Origin: Ampullaceana balthica
Lineage: Eukaryota > Mollusca > Gastropoda > Lymnaeidae
NCBI GenBank assembly: GCA_944989445.1
Contig: CALYLW010000044.1
Location: 969,501 to 1,033,500 of the forward strand
Direction: 5' to 3'
Length of the DNA stretch: 64,000 nucleotides
The position numbers and the translations under genes are program-made. The notes under the pieces are model-generated. The model was not told the DNA's origin. It was given only the letters and a program-made list of their open reading frames with translations, and ran no database searches. Of this stretch, positions 22,155 through 32,699 are shown in pieces; position 1 is the first letter of the stretch, and each line of letters begins with the position of its first letter.

Positions 22155-23297
22155 CTTCATATTATATCTCTGTGGAGGGTCTCTCGCGTACTCTCGCCTA
22201 CCCCTGTATATTTCAGTTCCCGCCTGTGTCCACTCTCTATTTCCCTGTTTTCGAGGGCAGTTATTTTTCCAGTGTCCCTCTCGACCACATACAAAACAGC
22301 CCCCTAGTTCTCTATTTAGTCTCCCCTCTGCTGACCTCCTTCTGGTTCTGTTCTGAACTCCCCACTTTGCTACCCCCCCGGCTTGAAAACTTGTTCTGCT
22401 ACTATTTGTCACTATGTCTTGCCCTGTAGCTTTGATTGTGTCTATCTGGGTCAACACACTTTCACAACTTGTTGGTTTGTTTAATAAAACAGTTTTCAGT
22501 ATCTCGGGGTTCATGTTTGTGAGTAATTTATTTCTGCACACCAGGTCTCGTAGCCCCTCGTACGACCTGTCCGTCCCTGTACTGGCAACCCAGTTGTCTA
22601 GACTCCTTGCTAATACTGAGTGGTATTCCCTGAAGTTATCCCCCTGCGGCCTAAGGTTGTTCCACTTCCCTCTATATTTTTCGGAACTATACCCTGCATG
22701 GGTCAATATCAGTGCCTTGACGGCGTCATAGTCATGGTATTTTTTTCTGACATCCTCTGTTAGTAGGAATGCCTGAAGGTCCCCCGTTACTCGGACCTGC
22801 AGTTCGGCTAGCCATTCTTCCTTAGGCACCTTATTTTGCTGGGCTATGTGTTCAAAGTTGTCAATGTACTCGTCAAGCTCGTTACTTTTTTCATATTTTA
22901 GTAGATTTTTCAGTAAATGATAGTTTCTGTTTTTATCAGTTTTGCCCCCCGGTACACCTTCATTGTTTTTGTATTTCTCGGTTTCTAATCTAATTTTCTC
23001 TATTTCCATTTCATGCTTCCTAATGTCCGCAGCTTCCTGTCTTCTCTTATCTTCTCGTTCGTTTTCTTCCTGTCTTCTCTTATTTTCTCGTTCGTTTTCT
23101 TCCTGTCTTTTCTTATTTTCTCGTTCGTCTTCTTCCTGTCTTCTCTTATCTTCTCGTTCGTCTTCTTCCCATTGTCTCCACTTGTCTAGTACGTATTTGT
23201 TTAACTCCTGCCCCTCTAACTGTAACTTTCTCCCCGTCTCCCTAAAGTCCGCCATTATTTTATCGATATCTTGTGTTTTTTTTCTTCTCGTTTCCAT
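22152..23297 (-). CDS. gag: Gag polyprotein of the GMR1-like retrotransposon
   Basis: This 381-residue Gag would assemble the virus-like particle in the cytoplasm and bind the element RNA. Residues about 40-110 are a highly charged coiled coil built from 11-residue repeats of the KRRQEENERE type, encoded by a 33-bp in-frame minisatellite. Residues about 125-300 are a helical region in the position of capsid. Residues 334-347 are a CCHC zinc knuckle, CFVCGREGHWKNNC (CX2CX4HX4C), the RNA-binding nucleocapsid motif, followed by a basic Arg-rich tail. The ATG at 23297 is the first in the open frame and lies 0.7 kb after the primer binding site. The frame ends in UGA at 22152-22154. Pol continues in the same frame, so the two are probably linked by readthrough. 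The vertebrate SCAN domain is reported to derive from the capsid of GMR1-like elements; whether this capsid shares that fold is untested. Confidence 0.93.
   Translation of the reverse strand: METRRKKTQDIDKIMADFRETGRKLQLEGQELNKYVLDKWRQWEEDEREDKRRQEEDERENKKRQEENERENKRRQEENEREDKRRQEAADIRKHEMEIEKIRLETEKYKNNEGVPGGKTDKNRNYHLLKNLLKYEKSNELDEYIDNFEHIAQQNKVPKEEWLAELQVRVTGDLQAFLLTEDVRKKYHDYDAVKALILTHAGYSSEKYRGKWNNLRPQGDNFREYHSVLARSLDNWVASTGTDRSYEGLRDLVCRNKLLTNMNPEILKTVLLNKPTSCESVLTQIDTIKATGQDIVTNSSRTSFQAGGVAKWGVQNRTRRRSAEGRLNRELGGCFVCGREGHWKNNCPRKQGNREWTQAGTEIYRGRREYARDPPQRYNMK
23022..23165 (-). repeat. 33-bp in-frame minisatellite inside gag
   Basis: Four to five units of 33 bp (plus-strand core TCTTCCTGTCTTCTC with TTCTCGTTCG) encode the 11-residue coiled-coil repeats at about Gag residues 45-92. 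Because the unit is a multiple of 3, changes in copy number would keep the frame and only change coil length. Confidence 0.85.
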
Positions 23298-24009
23298 ATT
23301 GTTCGTTTATATATGACAGATATGCTATATCTAATTATATATATTATATTATATATAAATTATTTAACAGATCAATTTTACTATAGCACACTTTCCCAAT
23401 TTAACACTATTTTATAAGTAATTAAGTACGTACTTACTGTGGGTTATATTTCAGACATAATATCCATATACAATGAAAGTACCATTACACAATAAATATC
23501 CATTCGTAAGAAGTTCACAAAGTCACACTTTTTGCCGTTTCCCTGTCACTTAGAAATGTTTTTCTCAACCTTGAATATCTTCTCGATCTTGTCCTGATTT
23601 GAACTGTGGTGATGTGGGTCGTCTCGGCTCCTCAGGGTCCCATTGTAGCTGGGGCGGGATGGTTGGTTCTGCAACTTGACCTCCCGGTAAAGTTTGTAAT
23701 CGTCTTCTCTCGTAGTTGGCACCGTCTGTCGACGCCTTGACTGCCCGTGTTCGTCGCTGGTTCAGACGTCAATGCTGTGCTGGTTCCGACGTCGTTGTTT
23801 TGCTGATGTGGTTACGGTGTTAGGTTTCGTCGTAACTCTTAACTGGTTCTGGTTCGAGGCGTACGCCCTACGCTTGACTCTCCTGCGACTTGTACGGTAT
23901 GTACCCGACCCTTAGTACTAGCTAGTACAGTAGGTTCTGTACTGATGTGTTTTCGTCGTTTCTCTCAAGTCGATTCTTGTGTTGTTGGCGGTGCTTGGCA
24001 ATCCTGAGA
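23298..24009 (-). other. untranslated leader of the LTR retrotransposon
   Basis: About 710 bp lie between the primer binding site and the gag start, without a credible frame. The part next to gag (about 23310-23370) is almost pure A/T. Packaging signals usually lie in this position in LTR retrotransposons, but none can be identified by eye. Confidence 0.6.
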
Positions 24010-24032
24010 CTCTTTCGTTGGACGGGCCCCCA
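24010..24032 (-). promoter_or_regulatory. primer binding site
   Basis: Immediately downstream of the 5' LTR on the minus strand the sequence reads TGGGGGCCCGTCC. The initial TGG is the usual complement of a tRNA 3' CCA end, and its position next to the LTR is as expected for first-strand priming. I could not identify the tRNA from memory. Confidence 0.7.
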
Positions 24033-24557
24033 TGTTAGGGTCTCATTTGTTGGTGGGTTATTGCTTGCTCGCCGCCGCATGCACACAAGAAATGACACCA
24101 GATTTGGGTACAAGTCACTGTTTATTCTGCTATGTACAATTGTATAAACTGGCGGTCCCGCCTAGACATCAAATACATCTATCTGCAAATGGCTTAATAT
24201 TCGAGCATGCCCTCGGTCCGACTCGACCATCCTGGGCCCACGCTCAAGTCCTCTTACAGCCACACGTATACACACGAAGTCTCTAAGTCCGACTCGGTCC
24301 GAGTCCACTCCGTGTTACTATCACTACCCGGTCTATCACAGACCGTTCCGTCTCCACAACTCTGCGCCAACTAACTAACTCCACTCAGCTCGTCCCTTTT
24401 AACCCCCCCCAACTGGTCTCGATTGACCCTGGCGTGTCCTCTGTCATACCCCGTGTGACCAGAAGTTCGCTCAGACATCATTAAGACATATTCTCGTGAC
24501 AGGAGTTCACTCCCAGTCAACAAGCATTCACTCCCAGTGATTCTCATACCCCTGACA
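24033..24557 (-). repeat. 5' LTR (525 bp)
   Basis: This is the upstream LTR for minus-strand transcription. On the plus strand it begins TGTTAGGGTCTC and ends CATACCCCTGACA, with imperfect short inverted ends TGTTAG/CTGACA. It should hold the promoter, but I could not point to a convincing TATA box or initiator. The 84-codon plus-strand frame present in both LTRs is an antisense shadow. Confidence 0.96.
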
Positions 24558-24562
24558 GGAGT

Positions 24563-25227
24563 CATGTGAGTTTGAGAGACCAATCGCTATAGATGACCGG
24601 ACAGAACGGACAGAAACTTGCCTTTTATTATATAGGATGACTACTTTACTCTTGGTTCTTATATCCACTAGTGACTAGAGTTTCAAGATTTAATTTTAAC
24701 TAATGGTGTTATTGTTATTGTTTTCTGTTTTGAATATTCTCCAGTGATAAATCTGGTAGCTCTTTTTTGAATTTTTCTAGATTTTCCTAAGGCTAAAAAC
24801 AAATTAAATAAAACATAAAAATATATAAAAATTGAATTTTTAAAAGACTTAAGATGAAAGCGAGGGGCGCTCAATGATATTTTAAAGTGTTGTATTCTCT
24901 GACTCTCAAAATAGTATTACTTTCAACGGAAGATTAAAGCTATTTAGCGATAACTTTACCGTTGGCAGAGCTTCTTGGTGGCCATGGTGTCAATAACTTG
25001 ATATTGAGTGTAGACTGTCTTAAAGCCCCTTGAATATAGTTAAAATATATGAGCACCCCACGGTCTCATCTGAAGTCTTAAAATTTCTATTTTCGTGGGT
25101 AGCAGGTTAAAAAAAATTCGTTTATTTCTGTTCTCATGGAACAACAGCGTGTGCTTTTAAAAGTTTCCTTTTCTATACATATTTTTTCTTCCTCACTAGC
25201 CCTGCTTTGATGTGTAACAACCGTCTC
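24563..25227. other. anonymous sequence
   Basis: This is the right flank of the LTR element. No gene or repeat is recognised; a 63-codon minus-strand frame (24683-24874) is low complexity. Confidence 0.4.
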
Positions 25228-25280
25228 CTTTATAATCACACTTCCTTTATAATCACACTTCCTTTATAATCACACTGTCA
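25228..25280. repeat. 17-bp minisatellite, 3 units
   Basis: TCCTTTATAATCACACT occurs three times in tandem without visible differences. Confidence 0.9.
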
Positions 25281-25675
25281 TTACAACTCGGAATTTAATT
25301 TGTCTTATTCCTTTACTCTCACCATAATGACTGCCTTCAATCAAACACAAGTGGTGTTACAGTGACCCAAGAGGTGGAAGGTTGCCAGGGAATAAAGCAG
25401 TGTTCTCTCAAGGTATACACATAATATAACTTCACCTGAAATCGAGTTTCCAGCTAGGCTAAATAGTTAACACACGCAATATTTTGTCCGAACACAACTA
25501 AATATTGATCACGTTTCTTCTACATTACAATATATAGACGAATGTTATTTATTAAGCGGCATCAAGTATCGTATTAACTAAATCATATACGCTCACTTCA
25601 TCCTTATGCGCCCCGCTGTGTAAGCTTTTTCTTATTGCACTGATTCGGGTCTAGTTAGATACACGACATGTGCAC
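25281..25675. other. anonymous sequence
   Basis: Nothing is recognised between the 17-bp and 33-bp arrays. Confidence 0.4.
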
Positions 25676-25874
25676 AGTGCAATCCTCCGACCTTACAATC
25701 TAGTTCAGAGAGCAATCCTCCGACCTTACAATCTAGTTCAGAGAGCAATCCTCCGACTTTACAATCTAGTTCAGATAGCAATCCTCCGACCTTACAATCT
25801 AGTTCAGAGAGCAATCCTCCGACCTTACAATCTAGTTCAGAGAGCAATCCTCCGACCTTACAATCTAGTTCAGT
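25676..25874. repeat. 33-bp minisatellite, 6 units
   Basis: GCAATCCTCCGACCTTACAA followed by TCTAGTTCAGAGA repeats six times, with one T for C change in the third unit. Since 33 is a multiple of 3, both strands show periodic open frames (71-87 codons). There is no sign that they are genes. Confidence 0.93.
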
Positions 25875-25967
25875 GTTTGCTACTCAACTTTGATATATAT
25901 ATTTCTTGTATAATTTTTAAAAAAGAATGTTGATGTGCAGTGTAAAAATATTTGTTAAAAACGAGGT

Positions 25968-26211
25968 GTTTACCGCTAGCCTTGTAAGTCCAGTTAGTAA
26001 AACAGTGATAGTTTCACCATCTGAAACTGTTTACCGCTAGCCTTGTAAGTCCAGTTAGTAAAACAGTGATAGTTTCACCACCTGAAACTGTTTACCGCCA
26101 GCCTTGTAAGTCCAGTTAGTAAAACAGTGATAGTTTCACCATCTGAAACTGTTTACCGCTAGCCTTGTAAGTCCAGTTAGTAAAACAGTGATAGTTTCAC
26201 CATCTGAAACT
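25968..26211. repeat. 61-bp minisatellite with internal palindrome, 4 units
   Basis: The unit starts GTTTACCGCTAGCC and ends in AGTTTCACCATCTGAAACT, a 7-bp inverted repeat (AGTTTCA/TGAAACT) with a 5-base loop. There are four copies with few substitutions. Confidence 0.93.
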
Positions 26212-26773
26212 GAAAGAAACTTTCAATAAAATGACACAACTTGCATCTTTCTCTATCGGAGACTATGAAGTGATTAGCAAATAACTAAATAACTATTGTA
26301 CATAGTAATAATTCCCTTCAAAATAAATTAATATTTACAACTCGAATGTTTTAATGACTTTATTTTCCAGAAATTGAAAAGTTCATTTGGAATAAGAGTG
26401 AATTGATATCGATGAACAAACGGAAAAGTTCATTTGGAATAAGGGAAATAAGCTAGACAAACGACCACCAAGAACATGTTGAATAATATTAGTCTTGAAT
26501 TTAAGTTGATTGTTTCACTCCCAGTACTTGGCTGGCACTGCCCTTTTCAATGGTTCGTGATAAATGATACTTGAGGAAACCTATCTCCTTCGTTATCAGC
26601 CGTGCTCACACTGTTGTCTCATAGAGAAGAGAATCACTCGTGCAAATGGGGCGCACGTGGTAGTCACGGAGACGAGTGTGAGAGTCGGCACCCCGTTTAC
26701 CTGCAGTGATGTTATCATGACTCAAGTACCAGGCGGGTATTTTATCGGCCGTGATCTAATCAGGACCGATGAA
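26212..26773. other. anonymous sequence
   Basis: A short direct repeat GGAAAAGTTCATTTGGAATA is present at about 26376-26445. A 122-codon plus-strand frame from 26564 runs into the next array and has no recognisable domain. Confidence 0.4.
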
Positions 26774-26941
26774 CGCTCGTGCTGTCTCCACACACACCCT
26801 ACTATCAAAGTACTTCCTAGGCGGTGTGCAACTCGTGCTGTCTCCACACACACCCTACTATCAAAGTACTTCCTAGGCGGTGTGCAACTCGTGCTGTCTC
26901 CACACACACTCTACTATCAAAGTACTTCCTAGGCGGTGTGC
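26774..26941. repeat. about 56-bp minisatellite, 3 units
   Basis: CTCGTGCTGTCTCCACACAC followed by TACTATCAAAGTACTTCCTAGG is present three times. The unit contains AAGTACTT, a perfect 8-bp palindrome. Confidence 0.9.
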
Positions 26942-27002
26942 TCCAGGAAAATCTTAGTGTTAAGAGCTGTGTGGGTTACATTGTGGTGTTTGATGAGTTT
27001 GG

Positions 27003-27295
27003 AAAGTACAGTAAGGTGTGATGGTCAAAGTACTCAATAACTGAAAGTACAGTAAGGTTTGATGGTCAAAGTAACCAATAAGTGAAAGTAAAGTAAGGTC
27101 TGATGGTCAAAGTAACCAATAACTGTCTGAAAGTACAGTAAGGTGTGATGGTCAAAGTACTCAATAACTGAAAGTACAGTAAGGTGTGATGGTCAAAGTA
27201 ACCAATAACTGAAAGTACAGTAAGGTGTGATGGTCAAAGTACTCAATAACTGAAAGTACAGTAATGTGTGATGGTCAAAGTAACCAATAACTGAG
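27003..27295. repeat. about 41-bp minisatellite, 7 units
   Basis: GAAAGTACAGTAAGGTGTGA is followed by TGGTCAAAGTAMYCAATAACT. Versions with ACTCAATAACT and with AACCAATAACT alternate in the right half, suggesting a two-unit higher order. Confidence 0.88.
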
Positions 27296-27445
27296 TCAAA
27301 TATTACAGAAGCTAACCATAGACACATTTTATGACACGTCTGTTTACATATAAGAATTCTTCAACTTTTTCAAAGGGTGTTTAAATGATGTTTATTGGGA
27401 TAACGAGTCTTGTGGCCATTAATTGCCATTCAACTTATCATAGCA

Positions 27446-27567
27446 GTATGCCCGTCAATCTAATACTGCTGTATGCCCGTCAATCTAATACTGCTGTTTG
27501 CCCGTCAATCTAATACTGCTGTTTGCCCGTCAATCTAATACTGCTGTTTGCCCGTCAATCTAATACT
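27446..27567. repeat. 25-bp minisatellite, 5 units
   Basis: GCCCGTCAATCTAATACTGC followed by TGTTT or TGTAT repeats five times, directly upstream of the 43-bp array. Confidence 0.92.
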
Positions 27568-27625
27568 AGCAACCATCCTGCTAATGAAACCAATGTGTAC
27601 CAAGTTTGAGTTTAATGTGGGTTCA

Positions 27626-30124
27626 GTCAATGTACGTTTACAGGGTTTCCCTGCTCTACCCCAGGACAGTCAATGTACGTTTACAGGGTTTCCCTGCTCT
27701 ACCCCAGGACAGTCAATGTACGTTTACAGGGTTTCCCTGCTCTACCCCAGGACAGTCAATGTACGTTTACAGGGTTTCCCTGCTCTACCCCAGGACAGTC
27801 AATGTACGTTTACAGGGTTTCCCTGCTCTACCCCAGGACAGTCAATGTACGTTTACAGGGTTTCCCTGCTCTACCCCAGGACAGTCAATGTACGTTTACA
27901 GGGTTTCCCTGCTCTACCCCAGGACAGTCAATGTACGTTTACAGGGTTTCCCTGCTCTACCCGAGGACAGTCAATGTACGTTTACAGGGTTTCCCTGCTC
28001 TACCCCAGGACAGTCAATGTACGTTTACAGGGTTTCCCTGCTCTACCCACAGGACAGTCAATGTACGTTTACAGGGTTTCCCTGCTCTACCCCAGGACAG
28101 AGTCAATGTACGTTTACAGGGTTTCCCTGCTCTACCCCAGAACAGTCAATGTACGTTTACAGGGTTTCCCTGCTCTACCCCAGGACAGAGTCAATGTACG
28201 TTTACAGGGTTTCCCTGCTCTACCCCAGGACAGTCAATGTACGTTTACAGGGTTTCCCTGCTCTACCCCAGGACAGTCGATGTACGTTTACAGGGTTTCC
28301 CTGCTCTACCCCAGGACAGTCGATGTACGTTTACAGGGTTTCCCTGCTCTACCCCAGGACAGTCAATGTACGTTTACAGGGTTTCCCTGCTCTACCCCAG
28401 GACAGTCAATGTACGTTTACAGGGTTTCCCTGCTCTACCCCAGGACAGTCAATGTACGTTTACAGGGTTTCCCTGCTCTACCCCAGGACAGTCAATGTAC
28501 GTTTACAGGGTTTCCCTGCTCTACCCCAGGACAGTCAATGTACGTTTACAGGGTTTCCCTGCTCTACCCCAGGACAGTCAATGTACGTTTACAGGGTTTC
28601 CCTGCTCTACCCCAGGACAGTCAATGTACGTTTACAGGGTTTCCCTGCTCTACCCCAGGACAGTCAATGTACGTTTACAGGGTTTCCCTGCTCTACCCCA
28701 GGACAGTCAATGTACGTTTACAGGGTTTCCCTGCTCTACCCCAGGACAGTCAATGTACGTTTACAGGGTTTCCCTGCTCTACCCCAGGACAGTCAATGTA
28801 CGTTTACAGGGTTTCCCTGCTCTACCCCAGGACAGTCAATGTACGTTTACAGGGTTTCCCTGCTCTACCCCAGGACAGTCAATGTACGTTTACAGGGTTT
28901 CCCTGCTCTACCCCAGGACAGTCAATGTACGTTTACAGGGTTTCCCTGCTCTACCCCAGGACAGTCAATGTACGTTTACAGGGTTTCCCTGCTCTACCCC
29001 AGGACAGTCAATGTACGTTTACAGGGTTTCCCTGCTCTACCCCAGGACAGTCAATGTACGTTTACAGGGTTTCCCTGCTCTACCCCAGGACAGTCAATGT
29101 ACGTTTACAGGGTTACCCTGCTCTACCCCAGGACAGTCAATTTACGTTTACAGGGTTACCCTGCTCTACCCCAGGACAGTCAATGTACGTTTACAGGGTT
29201 TCCCTGCTCTACCCCAGGACAGTCAATGTACGTTTACAGGGTTTCCCTGCTCTACCCCAGGACAGTCAATGTACGTTTACAGGGTTTCCCTGCTCTACCC
29301 CAGGACAGTCAATGTACGTTTACAGGGTTTCCCTGCTCTACCCCAGGACAGTCAATGTACGTTTACAGGGTTTCCCTGCTCTACCCCAGGACAGTCAATG
29401 TACGTTTACAGGGTTTCCCTGCTCTACCCCAGGACAGTCAATGTACGTTTACAGGGTTTCCCTGCTCTACCCCAGGACAGTCAATGTACGTTTACAGGGT
29501 TTCCCTGCTCTACCCCAGGACAGTCAATGTACGTTTACAGGGTTTCCCTGCTCTACCCCAGGACAGTCAATGTACGTTTACAGGGTTTCCCTGCTCTACC
29601 CCAGGACAGTCAATGTACGTTTACAGGGTTTCCCTGCTCTACCCCAGGACAGTCAATGTACGTTTACAGGGTTTCCCTGCTCTACCCCAGGACAGTCAAT
29701 GTACGTTTACAGGGTTTCCCTGCTCTACCCCAGGACAGTCAATGTACGTTTACAGGGTTTCCCTGCTCTACCCCAGGACAGTCAATGTACGTTTACAGGG
29801 TTTCCCTGCTCTACCCCAGGACAGTCAATGTACGTTTACAGGGTTTCCCTGCTCTACCCCAGGACAGTCAATGTACGTTTACAGGGTTACCCTGCTCTAC
29901 CCCAGGACAGTCAATTTACGTTTACAGGGTTACCCTGCTCTACCCCAGGACAGTCAATGTACGTTTACAGGGTTTCCCTGCTCTACCCCAGGACAGTCAA
30001 TTTACGTTTACAGGGTTTCCCTGCTCTACCCCAGGACAGTCAATGTACGTTTACAGGGTTTCCCTGCTCTACCCCAGGACAGTCAATTTACGTTTACAGG
30101 GTTTCCCTGCTCTACCCCAGGACA
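27626..30124. repeat. 43-bp satellite array, about 58 units
   Basis: Each unit begins GTCAATGTACG, has CAGGGTTTCCCTG in the middle (5-bp inverted repeat, 3-base loop) and ends CTACCCCAGGACA. A few units are 44-45 bp from small insertions near 28045-28190. A pair of marker units (GGGTTACCC plus CAATTTACG) occurs at 29110 and again at 29884, exactly 774 bp or 18 units later. None of the three plus-strand frames contains a stop, creating artefactual frames of 830-880 codons that are not genes. Confidence 0.97.
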
Positions 30125-30918
30125 GTCGACCTGATTCCTTTGGGAACAGTAACTCCCCCCTCCCCCAAACATGAGTAACACTTATGGCGTTGCTGGGAGA
30201 TGGCGTTAAGGTAAAGATTCAGGTAAGCGAGTATCAATAAATTACCTTTGTGATTGGTCTATATCAACTGTCTGCAAAAGAGTTTCAAAGAGAGCCGGAT
30301 AGCTGAGAAAATGAAAGCGCGGGTCGTATACTTATTCTGTACCCAACCAACTTTCATGATACATGGTTCGAAGCTGCCATCAGAATATGGTTTTATTCTT
30401 CGTGACATCTTATGCACTTGTTTGTGACTGATCTCATAGTATTCTAAACCAGTTATTTCAATTAAAGTCTATCACAATACCTCGTCGTCCATACATTTCA
30501 TCACACCAACTCAATTCAAGTTTGGCGGGCCTGGCGTCGCGATCTGGTGCAGTTTGGTGACCCCTGGTCGACAGGGACAGAATCATTCCTCATTGGGTAG
30601 AAATCGGTACAAAATCGAAATTAATCCTCCCTTAAAAAGCAACAACAAATGTGACTAGTTTAATTACGCAAGTTACCGCCATAATAACCCTAACTACTAT
30701 ATCAAACACCCAGCGTTAGTCTCTCCAACAACGTTTCTTCAATTCTTACTGACATTTGGCTGATGAAATCATTATTAAAACCATCAAGTGCATTTTAGAT
30801 TGATCGCACAACATTTCTTCAACATACCGAGTTTTGGGTTGTTGTTTTTTTAAATCACATTAATTCTTGTGGCCTTGTGTGCCTGAGTCCTTGACATGCC
30901 CTAACATTCCGCAAAGTC
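30125..30918. other. anonymous sequence
   Basis: No gene is seen. Around 30290-30330 the sequence GCCGGATAGCTGAG is faintly tRNA-like, but I could not extend it to a full tRNA or SINE. Confidence 0.4.
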
Positions 30919-31031
30919 GGGCGATCTCTGTTGTAAGTGTAAGCTTTGTGTAGGCATGCCAACAGTCGCGTCTTATTCCGCGATCTCTGCTGTAAGTGTA
31001 AGCTTTGTGTAGGCCTGCCAACAGTCGCGTC
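30919..31031. repeat. 60-bp direct repeat, 2 units
   Basis: GCGATCTCTGYTGTAAGTGT and AAGCTTTGTGTAGGC, then CCAACAGTCGCGTC, are present at 30919 and 30979. Confidence 0.85.
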
Positions 31032-31185
31032 ATACCTCACTCTTTACTACAAATAAAAACGCTTCGCAGCTCGGCTACCCGCGACTTCATTCAACATGCT
31101 CGTTTGTTTGTGGTTGTTTTAAACAAGATCGTCTTTATCGGGGCTCAATCCACGGGCTCGTTGTCAACAGGGGAAATGACCTGGT

Positions 31186-31402
31186 GGAGCGGTGCATGCG
31201 GAACAAACAGTTTTACACTTACAAACATCCATGGGGGTCCTTTACTGTCAGGGGCGCGGTGCATGCGGAACAAACAGTTTTATACTTACAAACATCCATG
31301 GGGGTCTTTTACTGTCAGGGGCGGCGGTGGAGCGGTGCATGCGGCACAAACAGTTTTACACTTACAAACATCCATGGGGGTCCTTTATTGTCAGGGGCGG
31401 CG
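31186..31402. repeat. about 65-75-bp minisatellite, 3 units
   Basis: GGAGCGGTGCATGCGGMACA, a segment with TTACAAACATCCATGGGGGT, and TGTCAGGGGCG repeat three times. The units differ in length, because GGCGGTGGAGC is present in some copies only. Overlapping plus-strand frames of 86-160 codons come from the repeat. Confidence 0.88.
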
Positions 31403-31480
31403 TTTCTCTTGGGTTATGTATTGGGGTTGGAGAGTTTCGGATAAACAAAAATTTATAGCCATTATATCCCGTATATGTTC

Positions 31481-31635
31481 CCTTTAAGCTGAGCGGCTGA
31501 TTGGCCGCGCAGATATCAGACCGACCCCGCGCAGCAGTTTAGAATTTTGCTAATTTTGTCAAATATTTAACAAAAAAATGGATGCTGTGCAACTTTGCAA
31601 ACGAGTTGTTTTTTTTCCTTTTACTTTGCACATGG
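31481..31635. repeat. dispersed repeat, copy 1
   Basis: It shares TTTAAGCTG, a CGCGCAG-rich core, TTTAGAATT, GGATGCTG and TTTACTTTGCACA in the same order with 33251-33392. The copies are clearly diverged. This is probably the end of an unidentified mobile element. Confidence 0.65.
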
Positions 31636-31933
31636 GCTTACATTGATGCCCTAATGAATCAGTAAAATAAAGAATCGTAAATAGTTCTAAATGTGTAGAC
31701 CAACGTCTCCAGTCAAAACCTAGAATATTTTCTATGTCAAAGTAACCTCCTGTGGTGACTTCACATCTCACATTATCTCACAGAATCTCCTACCGCATCA
31801 CAGTAACCTCATTCAAAAACTAACTAGTGTAATATGTAACAATCATTACTATCGATATAATGTGTAACTGTGACTCTAGCAGAAAGAGGAGTTTGTAATA
31901 ATATGGTGATTAACAGCAAACAACTATTCACGA

Positions 31934-32062
31934 GATCACTGACACGGTGTGGGATCACTGACACGGTGTGGGATCACTGACACGGTGTGGGATCACTGAC
32001 ACGGTGTGGGATCACTGACACGGTGTGGGATCACTGACACGGTTTGGGATCACTGACAAGGT
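31934..32062. repeat. 20-bp minisatellite, 6-7 units
   Basis: GATCACTGACACGGTGTGGG recurs in tandem, with decay in the last two units. Confidence 0.95.
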
Positions 32063-32392
32063 GCGGTCTAATCTGTTTAGCTGAGACATAAACCCTAAGT
32101 GTTGCCAAGTGATTCCTAATAATTTATCTGTGTTCCACTCCCCCCCCCCAGTATGTTAACTTTTCCGGCACCAGAAAACTGGAAGGGCGGTCCTAACCAA
32201 AAACTCTGTGTAATGCAATACTGTCTGTGTTCTATCTATCGTGATAACTAACAAATTTATCAGCACCAAGATCCACTTCCCGAACCTTCATCTCACTCTT
32301 TTCTCTTTTGACAATAGTTTTGAAGGTGTTCCTCGGTTGCATGTGTTATAAATGCTTTACTTACCTAAACCAATGATTATAATGTACAGCTT
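32063..32392. other. anonymous sequence
   Basis: There is no gene or repeat apart from a C9 run near 32141-32149. Confidence 0.4.
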
Positions 32393-32446
32393 ATATTCAT
32401 GTTTCATATTCATGTTTCATATTCATGTTTCATATTCATGTTTCTT
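32393..32446. repeat. 13-bp minisatellite, 4 units
   Basis: TATTCATGTTTCA is present four times in tandem. Confidence 0.9.
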
Positions 32447-32699
32447 AACCGTGGATTCATTTGTCTTAAGATGTTCAAGTTAAGTGCTGAAACTGAATAG
32501 AGCACACGCATACAAACAGTACTCTGCCCAATAAAATAAGAGTTCCACAATGTGCAAACCAAAGCAGTGCATATAAAAGTAAAACAAATTACAAACCAAA
32601 CAGAACAGGTCACAAACCGAGAGGTACATAGCTCTAATATACTGCAAGTTAAAAAGAAGCGCAAGAACTCTGTTTTTTTCCTTCCTTCCCGTGTTGTAA

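Larger units (their letters stand above)
16978..24557 (-). mobile_element. complete GMR1-like Ty3/gypsy LTR retrotransposon
   Basis: The 7580-bp element is read on the minus strand. It has two LTRs (24033-24557 and 16978-17503), a primer binding site at 24010-24032, gag at 22152-23297, pol at 18858-22121, a 1.3-kb 3' untranslated stretch, a polypurine tract at 17504-17521, and a 5-bp target duplication GGAGT (16973-16977 and 24558-24562). The LTRs differ by a single A in the run after C8, so the insertion is very recent. Both coding regions are open. Pol carries integrase upstream of reverse transcriptase, the order known from the GMR1 group and otherwise typical of Ty1/copia. There is no envelope frame. 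The clade assignment comes from domain order and motif style, not from a tree. Confidence 0.95.

Noticed and set aside
27548..30178. Three plus-strand frames of 830-880 codons
   Set aside because: All come from the stop-free 43-bp unit and overlap each other in all phases. Small indels do not disturb them, which shows no coding constraint.
30290..30335. tRNA-like stretch GCCGGATAGCTGAG
   Set aside because: No B box, acceptor stem or SINE body could be found downstream.
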